Counted from the first letter of the stretch, positions 1-6,667 are shown. The stretch: DNA of 13,887 nucleotides from Chloroflexi bacterium UBA2235 (GCA_002347925.1 DDYL01000196.1:1223-15109), one strand, 5' to 3'. Notes: generated from the letters alone by a model not told the origin. Made by a program: numbers and translations.

Positions 1-1253
1 ACGCCGATTGCCACCGCACGCATCCGGCTTCCCGGTCGCCATGCCGCGATGAACCCGGCGCCAGCGAGGGCGGCCATCAACGACATCGGCCCGTAGAGGC
101 GCCACGCGTACTGGATCACCGGGATGACCGGCAGTGTCTGCCACGCGAGGCGCACCCATGTTGCGTTCATGGCGAGGCACGCGGCGACACCTACCGCGCA
201 CATGATCGTGATCGTCCGGGTTGCCGACCCACGTTGGGTGCGCGAGACCCCGGTCGCCACCGCGCCGAGGGTCGCGAGTGCAAGCAAGGCGACCGGGATT
301 GTCTCGTGGTTTGGCGGGCGCACGATGAGCGTCTCCGGCAGTGCCGTAAGGATTGCGCCAGATGTCCAGTCGAGGCCACGGATCGCGTGCACGAGGTTGC
401 GTGTGGTCGTGATCGGGTCGAACAGGAATGGCGTGACTTCCGACCGCCCAAGGTGGACGGCACTGGCTTCCAGGATTACTGGCACCCAGAAGAAGGCACT
501 CAGGCCGGTCCCGATCGTGATGCCGATGGAAATCCGGCGCAGGGCATCTTTCCAGTGCACCCGGCCTCCCGACCACGCCACGCCGATCACACCCGCGATG
601 AGCGGGGCCGCTAGGAGGCTGGTGATGTTGTGGGTGAGGACGAGCGCGGCGACTGCCACCCCGAAGGCACCGACCCATGCGCCGTCGCCGTGCCACGCCC
701 GCCAAGTGGCAAGGAGGGCCCACGGCAGGATGCCAAGCGCAAGCGCCTCGGGCACCTGTGCGCGGTCGTAGAGGTTGGTGAAGAACGGATATGGTGCGAG
801 GACGAATGCGGTCGCCGCGACGACGGCGCCGATGCGGTCATCCATGACGTGGCGTGCGAGGGCGTAGGTGCCGGTTGCGGCGAGGGTGACGGCGATGACG
901 CCGGTCCACTGGAAGGCCGCGATGATCGGCAGGCCGAACCCGCGCAGGGCGGTCGCGAGGGCGTACATCCCCGGTGCGTAGTAGTTGAATAACGGGTAGC
1001 CGTACCCCATCGCGAGGTCGGGCAACCACCGTGGGTACCAGTCGCCGGCCTTCAGGGCGTCGCCGACGAGGAAGAGGCGGATGAGATGGTTCTCGCCGTC
1101 GAAGGTGGCGGACCAGTCGAGGCGCGGGTCAAGCCACGGCCACGTGACGCACGCGATGGAGGCAAGAAGGATGACACCAGTGATGGCGCGCACGCGCATG
1201 TTCCCGACGGCCGTGGCCCCCGGTTGGGTGCACCAATCGAGGCGCGCCCGCAT
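1..1253 (-). CDS. PTPS-related polytopic membrane protein (PF10131-like), 3' end cut by window edge
   Basis: The minus-strand frame is open from the ATG at 1253 to the left edge, giving about 417 visible residues; the C-terminus lies outside. An in-frame TGA about six codons upstream bounds the start. A second ATG at 1199 (residue 19), just before the first membrane helix, is an alternative start. Directly visible are a helix at about residues 21-40, then an extracytoplasmic acidic motif, FDGENHLIRL (51-60), and the stretch YPRWLPDLAMGYGYPLFNYY (73-92). Many hydrophobic helices follow, with YDRAQVPEALALGILPWAL (162-180) and LTHN (206-209). This motif set is the signature of the '6-pyruvoyl-tetrahydropterin synthase-related, membrane' family. 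These proteins resemble GT-C-type lipid-linked-sugar glycosyltransferases in topology and have no proven reaction; the family name does not imply pterin synthesis. It is transcribed divergently from the dehydratase cassette, so no operon link is implied. Confidence 0.82.
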   Translation of the reverse strand, partial: MRARLDWCTQPGATAVGNMRVRAITGVILLASIACVTWPWLDPRLDWSATFDGENHLIRLFLVGDALKAGDWYPRWLPDLAMGYGYPLFNYYAPGMYALATALRGFGLPIIAAFQWTGVIAVTLAATGTYALARHVMDDRIGAVVAATAFVLAPYPFFTNLYDRAQVPEALALGILPWALLATWRAWHGDGAWVGAFGVAVAALVLTHNITSLLAAPLIAGVIGVAWSGGRVHWKDALRRISIGITIGTGLSAFFWVPVILEASAVHLGRSEVTPFLFDPITTTRNLVHAIRGLDWTSGAILTALPETLIVRPPNHETIPVALLALATLGAVATGVSRTQRGSATRTITIMCAVGVAACLAMNATWVRLAWQTLPVIPVIQYAWRLYGPMSLMAALAGAGFIAAWRPGSRMRAVAIG

Positions 1254-1408
1254 GCGCCGTGGGGCGTCTCACTCAACACTACCGGTTGTGGGCCCGTTTG
1301 ACCTTTTTTCCGTGGTTGCGATCTGGTTGCCCACCATGAATGTGGTTGGATCTTGCGCGTCGACCCCGAGAACAGGCCGGTTCCCCATGCCGGGATTGGG
1401 GCGGGCGT

Positions 1409-1455
1409 GGCCCAGGCGCAGATGACTGCGGGGTGGTGCAGTGCCTTGGCGGGCA
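1409..1455 (+). repeat. Imperfect direct repeat, copy 1
   Basis: The core at 1429-1449 reads CGGGGTGGTGC, A, GTG, C, CTTGG. It is preceded by GGCCCAGGCGCAGATGAC and followed a few bases later by CATG. Copy 2 at 1504-1556 matches the core at 19 of 21 positions, and the flanks align with small gaps. Two spaced copies upstream of a catabolic gene suggest regulator binding sites, which is inference. Confidence 0.6.
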
Positions 1456-1503
1456 TGGTGGCAAAGGCGAACTCTCGGCTTCTCCGGTGTATCGTGTCGG
1501 GCA

Positions 1504-1556
1504 GGCCCTGAGCGAAGCGGATATGAATACGGGGTGGTGCGGTGGCTTGGAAACAT
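1504..1556 (+). repeat. Imperfect direct repeat, copy 2
   Basis: The core at 1530-1550 reads CGGGGTGGTGC, G, GTG, G, CTTGG, preceded by GGCCCTGAGCGAAGCGGAT and followed by CATG. The core starts 101 bp after that of copy 1 and ends 35 bp before the dehydratase start codon, so a bound protein or a leader structure here could affect transcription or translation of that gene. Confidence 0.6.
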
Positions 1557-1585
1557 GCGCCGGGGATGACAGGAGATGGTGTCCG

Positions 1586-2743
1586 ATGCGAATCAGTGCG
1601 GTGCGGTGCTTTGAGGTGCAAGGTCCGGCGGAGATTCCCGCCCAAGAGGAACGGCAGGTCGGCATGCTGGACATCTACCCGCACTTCGCTTCCCGGCCAC
1701 CCGCCGGGGCGCGCGACCACCAGACCGGGGTCTACGTGCAGGTCGAGGAGGCCGGAGGGGCGTACGGTCTCTTTGGGCCAATCTTCCCCGAGACGGTCCC
1801 GCTGATCCAGAACAAGCTTGCCCCGATGATCACCGGGCAGGACCCGCGTGCCGGCGAGTACCTCTGGGATGTGATGTACCGCAGCGATCGCCACGCGCGG
1901 AAGGGCTATCTCATGATGGCGATCAGTGCCGTCGACTGTGCCCTCTGGGATCTGCGGGGCAAGTTGGCCGGCGAACCGGTCTGGCGTCTACTCGGTGGCC
2001 CGACCCGCCCAACGGTGCCCTGCTACGCCTCGATGCTTGGCTACAGTCACGAACCGGCAAGGATTGTCGCGCGGGTTCGTGAGATGGTCGATGCCGGCTA
2101 CCGTGCCCAGAAGTGGTTCTTCCGCTACGGCCCGAACGATGGCCTGGTTGGCATGGAACGCAACGTCACCCTCGCCCGCATCGTCCGCGAGGCAGCTGGC
2201 CCGAACATCGATCTCATGTTCGATTGCTGGATGGGATGGGACCTCTCATACGCCACGCGCATGATCGAACGACTGGAACCGTTCCGCCCACGCTGGCTTG
2301 AGGAGGCCGTACCTGCCGACCGCATCGCCGAGTTCGCGCAGATGCGTGATGCCGGACGGGTGCCAATCGCGACCGGCGAACACGAATACACGCGGTGGGG
2401 GTTCCTGCAACTCCTGCAGACCGGTGGTGTCGATGTCCTGCAGGCTGATCCTGACTGGTGCGGTGGAATCTCGGAACTGGTCAAGATTGGCACGCTTGCC
2501 TCGGCCTACGGACGCCATGTGATCCCGCACGGCCATTCGGTCTACGCTGCGGCGCACGTGGTCGCATCACAACCGCCGGTCACCTTCCCGATGGCCGAAT
2601 ACCTCGTGCGGTACCAGCCAATGGCCCAGCACTTCCATACCCACATGCTTGCGCCTGAAGGTGGGGCGATCACCTTGCCGACACTTCCCGGCCTCGGGAT
2701 CGAGATTGATCCCGCAAAGGTCACATCCCGCCGGGATCTGTAG
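1586..2743 (+). CDS. MR/MLE (enolase superfamily) acid-sugar dehydratase, L-rhamnonate dehydratase-like
   Basis: This 385-residue cytoplasmic enzyme is predicted to dehydrate a sugar acid to a 2-keto-3-deoxy acid using Mg2+. Start: ATG 1586 has AGGAG at 1571-1575 ten bases upstream; an in-frame ATG at 1340 would add 82 unrelated residues. The N-terminal capping domain (about 1-135) ends in GEPVWRLLGG (129-138). In the barrel, the metal ligands are D213 (FDCW), E239 (WLEE) and E265 (TGEHE). H266 follows, then D288 and H315 (IPHGHS), which would form the Asp-His dyad, and E338 (MAEYL). This order and the 27-residue Asp-His spacing match E. coli RhmD (D226, E252, E280, H281, D302, H329, E349), as does KWFFRYGP. 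Within this superfamily substrate cannot be read from sequence, so rhamnonate, mannonate, fuconate or another acid sugar is possible. It is the first gene of the cassette; the next gene starts 180 bp downstream. Confidence 0.88.
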   Translation: MRISAVRCFEVQGPAEIPAQEERQVGMLDIYPHFASRPPAGARDHQTGVYVQVEEAGGAYGLFGPIFPETVPLIQNKLAPMITGQDPRAGEYLWDVMYRSDRHARKGYLMMAISAVDCALWDLRGKLAGEPVWRLLGGPTRPTVPCYASMLGYSHEPARIVARVREMVDAGYRAQKWFFRYGPNDGLVGMERNVTLARIVREAAGPNIDLMFDCWMGWDLSYATRMIERLEPFRPRWLEEAVPADRIAEFAQMRDAGRVPIATGEHEYTRWGFLQLLQTGGVDVLQADPDWCGGISELVKIGTLASAYGRHVIPHGHSVYAAAHVVASQPPVTFPMAEYLVRYQPMAQHFHTHMLAPEGGAITLPTLPGLGIEIDPAKVTSRRDL

Positions 2744-2785
2744 GGTCCATTGCGCGGGCCGGATTAGCCAAGCAAGGCGGTCTTC

Positions 2786-2858
2786 AATCAGGGGCGATGG
2801 GGTGGCGCGCGGTTACACTGCCGGGCAAGCGCATGTAAATCAGGGGCGGGACGGGTGG
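2786..2858 (+). repeat. Pair of short direct repeats in front of the PLP enzyme gene
   Basis: AATCAGGGGCG occurs at 2786-2796 and again at 2838-2848. Each copy is followed by a similar G-rich tail, ATGGGGTGG in the first and GGACGGGTGG in the second. The starts are 52 bp apart, about five helical turns, and the pair brackets a -10-like TACACT at 2814-2819. Confidence 0.55.
2814..2819 (+). promoter_or_regulatory. Candidate -10 element (TACACT) of an internal promoter
   Basis: TACACT lies 105 bp before the start codon of the PLP enzyme gene and between two AATCAGGGGCG repeats. No convincing -35 hexamer lies at 16-18 bp spacing, so this is weak on its own; the bracketing repeats and the 180-bp gap are what make it worth recording. 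Confidence 0.3.
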
Positions 2859-2923
2859 GGTTCCTGGTGACATGACTCCTGACCCCCTTCCCAAACTCAG
2901 TCAATACAAAGGGGCACCGGACG

Positions 2924-4024
2924 ATGCAACGCGTGGCAGACCTTGATACGCCGTCGATGGTGGTGGATCTCGACAAGCTGGAAGCGAACATCCAGCGCTT
3001 GCAGGCCAGCCTGGATTCGCTTGGCCTCGCCAATCGCCCTCACATCAAGACCCACAAGATCCCGGCCATCGGTCACATGCAGATCGCGGCCGGCGCCAAG
3101 GGGATCACCTGCCAGAAGCTTGGCGAGGCGGAAATCTTTGCCGATGCCGGGTTCGATGACATCCTGATCCCCTACAACCTCGTCGGTGCACCCAAGATGG
3201 AGCGCCTGACCCGTCTTGCCCGCCGCGTCAAGATGACCGTCGCCGTCGACGGGGCGGTCGCGGCGCGTGCGATCGCCGAGGCGTGCGATGCCGCCGGGGT
3301 CGAGGTGACCTTGCTGATCGAGGTTGACACCGGCATGCACCGTGCGGGCGTGCAGTCACCCGAGGATGCGCAGACCCTTGCCCGCGCCATTGCCGACAGT
3401 CCCGGCGTCCGTTTCGGTGGCCTGATGTGCTACCCCACCAAGCCGGCGATGGTTGCCTTCCATGCCGAGGTGCGTGATCGACTGACGCGCGACGGAATCC
3501 CCCTCGAGCAGTTCAGTGGCGGTGGCACCGGGGCCCAGCAGGTCTCCAAGGATGCCGGTTGCACCGAACACCGGTCGGGCACTTACTCCTATAACGACCT
3601 CTCGGTCTGGCGTGCGGGCAACTGCGAACTTGACCAGTGTGCGATGAGTGTCCTGGTGACGGTCGTCTCCACCAGCTGCCCGGGGTTCAGCACCATTGAC
3701 GGTGGCAGCAAGACCTTCACGAACGATGCCCTGCAGACCACCGGGGTGAACGGGTACGTGCGTGAGTTCCCGGAGATCTATCTGGAGAAGATGTCGGAGG
3801 AACATGGCGTCCTGAACCTCTCCCGCCTGACCGATGCCAGTGCGCGTCCGCGGGTGGGTGACAAGATCCATGTGATCCCGAACCATGCGTGTGGCACTAC
3901 CAACCTGCACGATGTGGTGTATGGATACCGTGCCCACGGGTCGCGTCCGGGGGACGGGACATTGAGTGGTGACGAGTTGATCGAGGTTGAGTGGCCGGTC
4001 CCTGCCCGTGGCAAGATCCGGTAA
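2924..4024 (+). CDS. Fold-III PLP enzyme of the D-threonine aldolase / D-serine dehydratase (DSD1) group
   Basis: This 366-residue cytoplasmic enzyme has an alanine-racemase-type barrel and a C-terminal metal-binding domain. Start: ATG 2924 follows AAAGGGG at 2908-2914. The opening DTPSMVVDLDKLEANI (8-23) is typical. PHIKTHK (39-45) holds the probable PLP lysine K42. SGGGTGA (198-204) is the phosphate-binding loop, and RSGTYSYND (217-225) and IDGGSK (258-263) are family motifs. In the C-terminal domain EEHG (292-295) and HAC (321-323) supply the His and Cys that bind Zn2+ or Mn2+ in this family, and NLHD follows at 327-330. Known members cleave D-threonine or other D-beta-hydroxy-amino acids, cleave D-3-hydroxyaspartate, or deaminate D-serine; a D-glucosaminate dehydratase has, as I recall, also been placed here. 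All catalytic elements look intact. Between a sugar-acid dehydratase and a glycosidase, a sugar-derived hydroxy-amino acid is a plausible substrate, but this is inference. Confidence 0.88.
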   Translation: MQRVADLDTPSMVVDLDKLEANIQRLQASLDSLGLANRPHIKTHKIPAIGHMQIAAGAKGITCQKLGEAEIFADAGFDDILIPYNLVGAPKMERLTRLARRVKMTVAVDGAVAARAIAEACDAAGVEVTLLIEVDTGMHRAGVQSPEDAQTLARAIADSPGVRFGGLMCYPTKPAMVAFHAEVRDRLTRDGIPLEQFSGGGTGAQQVSKDAGCTEHRSGTYSYNDLSVWRAGNCELDQCAMSVLVTVVSTSCPGFSTIDGGSKTFTNDALQTTGVNGYVREFPEIYLEKMSEEHGVLNLSRLTDASARPRVGDKIHVIPNHACGTTNLHDVVYGYRAHGSRPGDGTLSGDELIEVEWPVPARGKIR

Positions 4025-4058
4025 ATCCATCGCCGGGACGGCACGCGGTTGGCATGTG

Positions 4059-4085
4059 AGTCCCTGCCTGTCCCGGGCAGGGACT
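4059..4085 (+). other. Strong intra-cassette stem-loop
   Basis: AGTCCCTGCC (4059-4068) and GGCAGGGACT (4076-4085) are perfectly complementary, giving a 10-bp GC-rich stem with a 7-base loop. It begins 34 bases after the PLP enzyme stop and ends 34 bases before the GH172 start. There is no T-run after it, so it is not a canonical intrinsic terminator. An mRNA-processing or stability element, or an attenuating structure that sets the ratio of the last gene to the first two, fits better. Confidence 0.6.
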
Positions 4086-4119
4086 GCGTTCCAGACTGGA
4101 TCTTGAAGGGATAATCGGC

Positions 4120-5424
4120 ATGATCGGCGGCATTTTCGGCGACCTGACCCGTGTGCGCGATGCCAGGTCGGCACGGTCATCCAGTTGGGATCACACCGGA
4201 CGCAACGCTGACCCATGGGTGATCGCTCCGGGGCAGACCATCACTCTCGCCGATATCCAGGGGCCAGGGTGCATCACCCATGTCTGGATGACGCAGGATT
4301 GCCGGCGCACCGTGGTCGACCGGGTTGTGACCGACCCCGACTACTACCGCAAGGTGGTGGTGCGCATGTACTGGGATGGTCAGGCGCATCCCAGTGTCGT
4401 GGCACCCCTTGGCGACTTCTTCTGCCTGGGGCATTCCCTGGTGAACAGTTTCGCCTCACTGCCCTTCACGTCGTCGGTGCGTCCGGAACAGGCGTACAAG
4501 TTCGGCGGTGGCGCGGCCCTCAACTGCTACCTGCCGATGCCGTTCAACCGGCATGCGCGCATCGAGGTCACCAACGAGAACGATGTGCCATACCGGCAGT
4601 ACTTTTACGTCGACTACGAACTCTACCGGCAGGACCTTCCCGCCGAGACGGCCTACTTCCATGCCCAGTGGCGACGGGTCAACCCAACGTCATCGTGGGA
4701 TCCGCGCGTGATCGTCAACTCGCCCGAGGCCGACGTAGCGAACCTTGAGGCCGAGAGCCGGGCCAACTACGTGATCCTCGAGGCCGAGGGACAGGGGCAT
4801 TACATCGGGTGCAACATCTCGGTCACCAACTTCCAAGGAACGTGGTGGGGCGAGGGTGACGACATGATCTTCATAGATGGGGAGACGTGGCCTCCTTCCT
4901 TGCACGGCACTGGTTCGGAGGACTACTTCAGCCAGGCGTGGGAGAACCAGGAGACAGCATTCCCGATGTGCGGGTCGACGATCTTCGAGGGTCGCAAGCC
5001 GGGCTACCAGACCTCCTACCGCTTCCATCTGGTTGATCCGGTCCGCTTTGCGAAGAGCATCCGCGTGACGATGGAACACGGCCATGGCAACCATTCGGCG
5101 AACGACTGGGCCTCGACGGCGTACTGGTACCAGACCTTGCCGGGGGTGCCGTTCGGGATCCCTCCAGTGGCGGAACGCTTGCCGATCCGCCTGGGCGACC
5201 TTGGTGTGTTGCCGATGCTTGCCCCGGGCACGATTCCAGCCCATCCCGGTGGCGCGAATGCCGAGATGCAGTCGATGAGTGCGCGTCACCGGCAGAAGGT
5301 GGCCGACCGCGATGCGGCTGCGGCGGCGGAGTCTGCCCGGTTGTGGTCCGAGGCGCAGCAGTGGAGCCAGGAGAACACCACCCAGGCCCGTGATGTCCGC
5401 CGTCGATGGCTAGGGGAGGCGTAG
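4120..5424 (+). CDS. DUF2961 protein, GH172-family glycoside hydrolase
   Basis: This 434-residue protein carries the full DUF2961 core. Start: ATG 4120 sits 8 bases after GAAGGGA. The N-terminal jelly-roll half contains ARSSSWDHTGRNAD (18-31), PGQTITLADIQGPGCITHVW (37-56) and YWDGQAHPSVVAPLGDFF (84-101). The second half has GEGDDMIFIDGE (244-255), GTGSEDYF (263-270) and ASTAYWYQ (331-338), with conserved acidic residues of the kind used for catalysis. Characterised DUF2961 proteins form GH172: difructose-dianhydride-I synthase/hydrolase (alpha-fructofuranosidase) and exo-D-arabinofuranosidases, working as oligomers. I did not map the catalytic pair residue by residue. There is no signal peptide or membrane segment, so it should act on imported oligosaccharides in the cytoplasm. 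The C-terminal tail (about 383-434) is Ala/Gln/Arg-rich, probably helical, and outside the core. Being last in the collinear cassette suggests it releases the sugar that the upstream genes process. Confidence 0.87.
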   Translation: MIGGIFGDLTRVRDARSARSSSWDHTGRNADPWVIAPGQTITLADIQGPGCITHVWMTQDCRRTVVDRVVTDPDYYRKVVVRMYWDGQAHPSVVAPLGDFFCLGHSLVNSFASLPFTSSVRPEQAYKFGGGAALNCYLPMPFNRHARIEVTNENDVPYRQYFYVDYELYRQDLPAETAYFHAQWRRVNPTSSWDPRVIVNSPEADVANLEAESRANYVILEAEGQGHYIGCNISVTNFQGTWWGEGDDMIFIDGETWPPSLHGTGSEDYFSQAWENQETAFPMCGSTIFEGRKPGYQTSYRFHLVDPVRFAKSIRVTMEHGHGNHSANDWASTAYWYQTLPGVPFGIPPVAERLPIRLGDLGVLPMLAPGTIPAHPGGANAEMQSMSARHRQKVADRDAAAAAESARLWSEAQQWSQENTTQARDVRRRWLGEA

Positions 5425-5493
5425 CGACCCCGGTCAATCGGGATCGGGATTTGGGGGTGGGGCAATGTCGTGGATGACGGCCGAGGGCTGGCG

Positions 5494-6582
5494 CTAACTT
5501 TCCTCAACACCAAGGAACCGTGCCAGGTCGGTGAGTTCGGCGCGAAGGGCATCGGGATACGACGGGTCGGTTGGGGACTCGCCGGTGACGTAGCCGATAT
5601 CGGTTTGCATCGTCCCGGTGGTCACCGAGATGTTCGCCCACCCTACCGCTTGATCGCGCCATAGGAGGGGCATGGCGTAGTACCCGCGCACGCGCTTGGG
5701 GGCCGGCACATACGCCTCGAACCGGTACTCCCAACCCCAGAGGATCTCGAACCGGCCGCGGTCCCAGACTACCGGATCAAATGGTGTGACGATGCGCACG
5801 GCGTCGGGCGCTTCTGGCGCCGAGGCCGGGTCTTCATGCGCCGGCCAATACCAGTCGGTGCCGTCGATGCGGGTGGATGCAAGCCTTGCCAAGGCACGGT
5901 CAAGCATGCCCTTGCGCTTGCCGTTCCACTGCGGCAGGGCAGCCCACTGCATGACCCAGATGATGAAGCGCAGTCCCTTGAAGGTGAGGGGGGCGTACGT
6001 GTCGATGAGGACATCCACGAGGCGGTCGGCGGCGGCGTGAGGGTCTTCGGGCGGAGTGCGGTCCGGTGCAGCGGCATACAGGCGTGTGCCACCCTGCCGG
6101 CCGGCGACGCGCAACGCACCCCGGTAATGCATGCGGTCCAGGAGTTGCGTCGATACCTTGGAGTTGCCACCAAACCAGTTGAGGCCGGTACCGAGCTTGA
6201 AGGCTTCGTCGACGTCGCGCGGGTGGACGGTGCCTCGGGAGGCGATGAAGTCCCGTACCGCGCGGGAGACCTCTTCGGTGTCCGTGTCCCGCTTGTGTCG
6301 GTCGGGGCGCGGGTGCATCAGGGCGTGCACGTCGCGAGGCAGGTAGCCGTAGTTGATGAACGTGTCTTCCTCGATATCGAGGTCGGGATAGGCGCGTTCG
6401 AGGTCACCGGCACGGTAGCCGGGCACACGGTGGCGGAGGGTCAGGTCCTGCGCGCGGGCCGGTGAACGGATGGGATCGGCCTGCACGAACCCCGGTTGTT
6501 GGAGGGCGTCGCGCAGTGATGGCGCCCTGCGGAGGGTGCGCACGACGGCGAACCGCCTGATGTCGTCGAGGGTTGGTGACAC
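5494..6582 (-). CDS. YcaQ/AlkX-like winged-helix DNA glycosylase (HTH_42 family)
   Basis: This 362-residue soluble protein belongs to the HTH_42 family. E. coli YcaQ (AlkX) removes bulky N7-alkylguanine adducts and unhooks interstrand crosslinks; the Streptomyces AlkZ relatives give self-resistance to azinomycin-type toxins. The N-terminus has LDDIRRFAV (5-13) and GFVQADPI (31-38). Q34-x-D36 matches the QxD catalytic motif of the YcaQ-like branch rather than the QxQ motif of the AlkZ-like branch. Later family blocks include INYGYLPRDVHALMHPR, TPFDPVVWDRGRFEILWGWE and VRGYYAMPLLWRDQAVGWANI. Start: GTG 6582 gives the expected N-terminus; there is no clear Shine-Dalgarno sequence, but a -10-like TATCTT ends 6 bases upstream, as in a leaderless transcript. 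It is convergent with the GH172 gene (69-bp gap) and lies downstream of the spermidine-synthase-like gene on the same strand (121-bp gap). Confidence 0.85.
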   Translation of the reverse strand: MSPTLDDIRRFAVVRTLRRAPSLRDALQQPGFVQADPIRSPARAQDLTLRHRVPGYRAGDLERAYPDLDIEEDTFINYGYLPRDVHALMHPRPDRHKRDTDTEEVSRAVRDFIASRGTVHPRDVDEAFKLGTGLNWFGGNSKVSTQLLDRMHYRGALRVAGRQGGTRLYAAAPDRTPPEDPHAAADRLVDVLIDTYAPLTFKGLRFIIWVMQWAALPQWNGKRKGMLDRALARLASTRIDGTDWYWPAHEDPASAPEAPDAVRIVTPFDPVVWDRGRFEILWGWEYRFEAYVPAPKRVRGYYAMPLLWRDQAVGWANISVTTGTMQTDIGYVTGESPTDPSYPDALRAELTDLARFLGVEES

Positions 6583-6588
6583 GTGCGG

Positions 6589-6617
6589 AAGATACCGCGT
6601 GCCGATGGGTGGTGTCC
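6589..6617 (-). promoter_or_regulatory. Candidate leaderless promoter for the YcaQ-like gene
   Basis: On the minus strand TATCTT (6594-6589) is preceded at 18-bp spacing by CGGACA (4 of 6 matches to TTGACA). The start site expected from this -10 falls on or beside the GTG start codon at 6582. No Shine-Dalgarno sequence is present, which agrees with leaderless initiation. Confidence 0.35.
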
Positions 6618-6631
6618 GTTGATGAGGGTAT

Positions 6632-6667
6632 CCGGGACCGTGCGACGAGTAGCCACGGGAGGTCCGG
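6632..6667 (-). other. Imperfect stem-loop downstream of the spermidine-synthase-like gene
   Basis: CCGTG and CACGG pair around an 11-base loop and are extended, with bulges, by CCGGGA on one side and TCCGG on the other. It begins 37 bases after the 6704 stop on the minus strand. No T-run follows, so its role as a terminator is uncertain. Confidence 0.3.

Larger units (their letters stand above)
1254..1585. promoter_or_regulatory. 332-bp divergent intergenic region without a gene
   Basis: This separates the PTPS-related gene (-) from the MR/MLE dehydratase (+). It must hold promoters for both directions. It contains the pair of imperfect direct repeats annotated separately (1409-1455 and 1504-1556). 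On the minus strand a TAGTGT hexamer at 1281-1276 could be a -10 for the PTPS-related gene. In-frame translation upstream of 1586 is possible but shows no family similarity, so I treat this as non-coding. Confidence 0.6.

Noticed and set aside
124..771. Plus-strand open frame of 215 codons
   Set aside because: It is antisense to the PTPS-related membrane protein, Arg/Thr-rich, with no recognisable motif; a GC-rich shadow frame.
1340..1585. In-frame N-terminal extension of the MR/MLE dehydratase from ATG 1340
   Set aside because: It adds 82 residues with no enolase-superfamily character, covers the direct repeats, and lacks a ribosome site. ATG 1586 has AGGAG and yields a normal N-terminus.
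1052..1894. Minus-strand open frame of 280 codons
   Set aside because: It overlaps the dehydratase N-terminus, the intergenic region and the PTPS-related start in wrong frames, and has no family features.
4059..4085. Stem-loop as an intrinsic terminator ending the cassette after the PLP enzyme
   Set aside because: No T-run follows the stem, and the next gene is collinear with its own ribosome site 20 bases further on.
3356..4216. Minus-strand open frame of 286 codons
   Set aside because: It is antisense to the PLP enzyme and the GH172 start, which carry clear catalytic motifs on the plus strand.
5425..5493. GATCGGGATCGGGAT-type short tandem repeat in the convergent gap after GH172
   Set aside because: Two short units only; too little to separate from chance in GC-rich DNA, and no hairpin forms.
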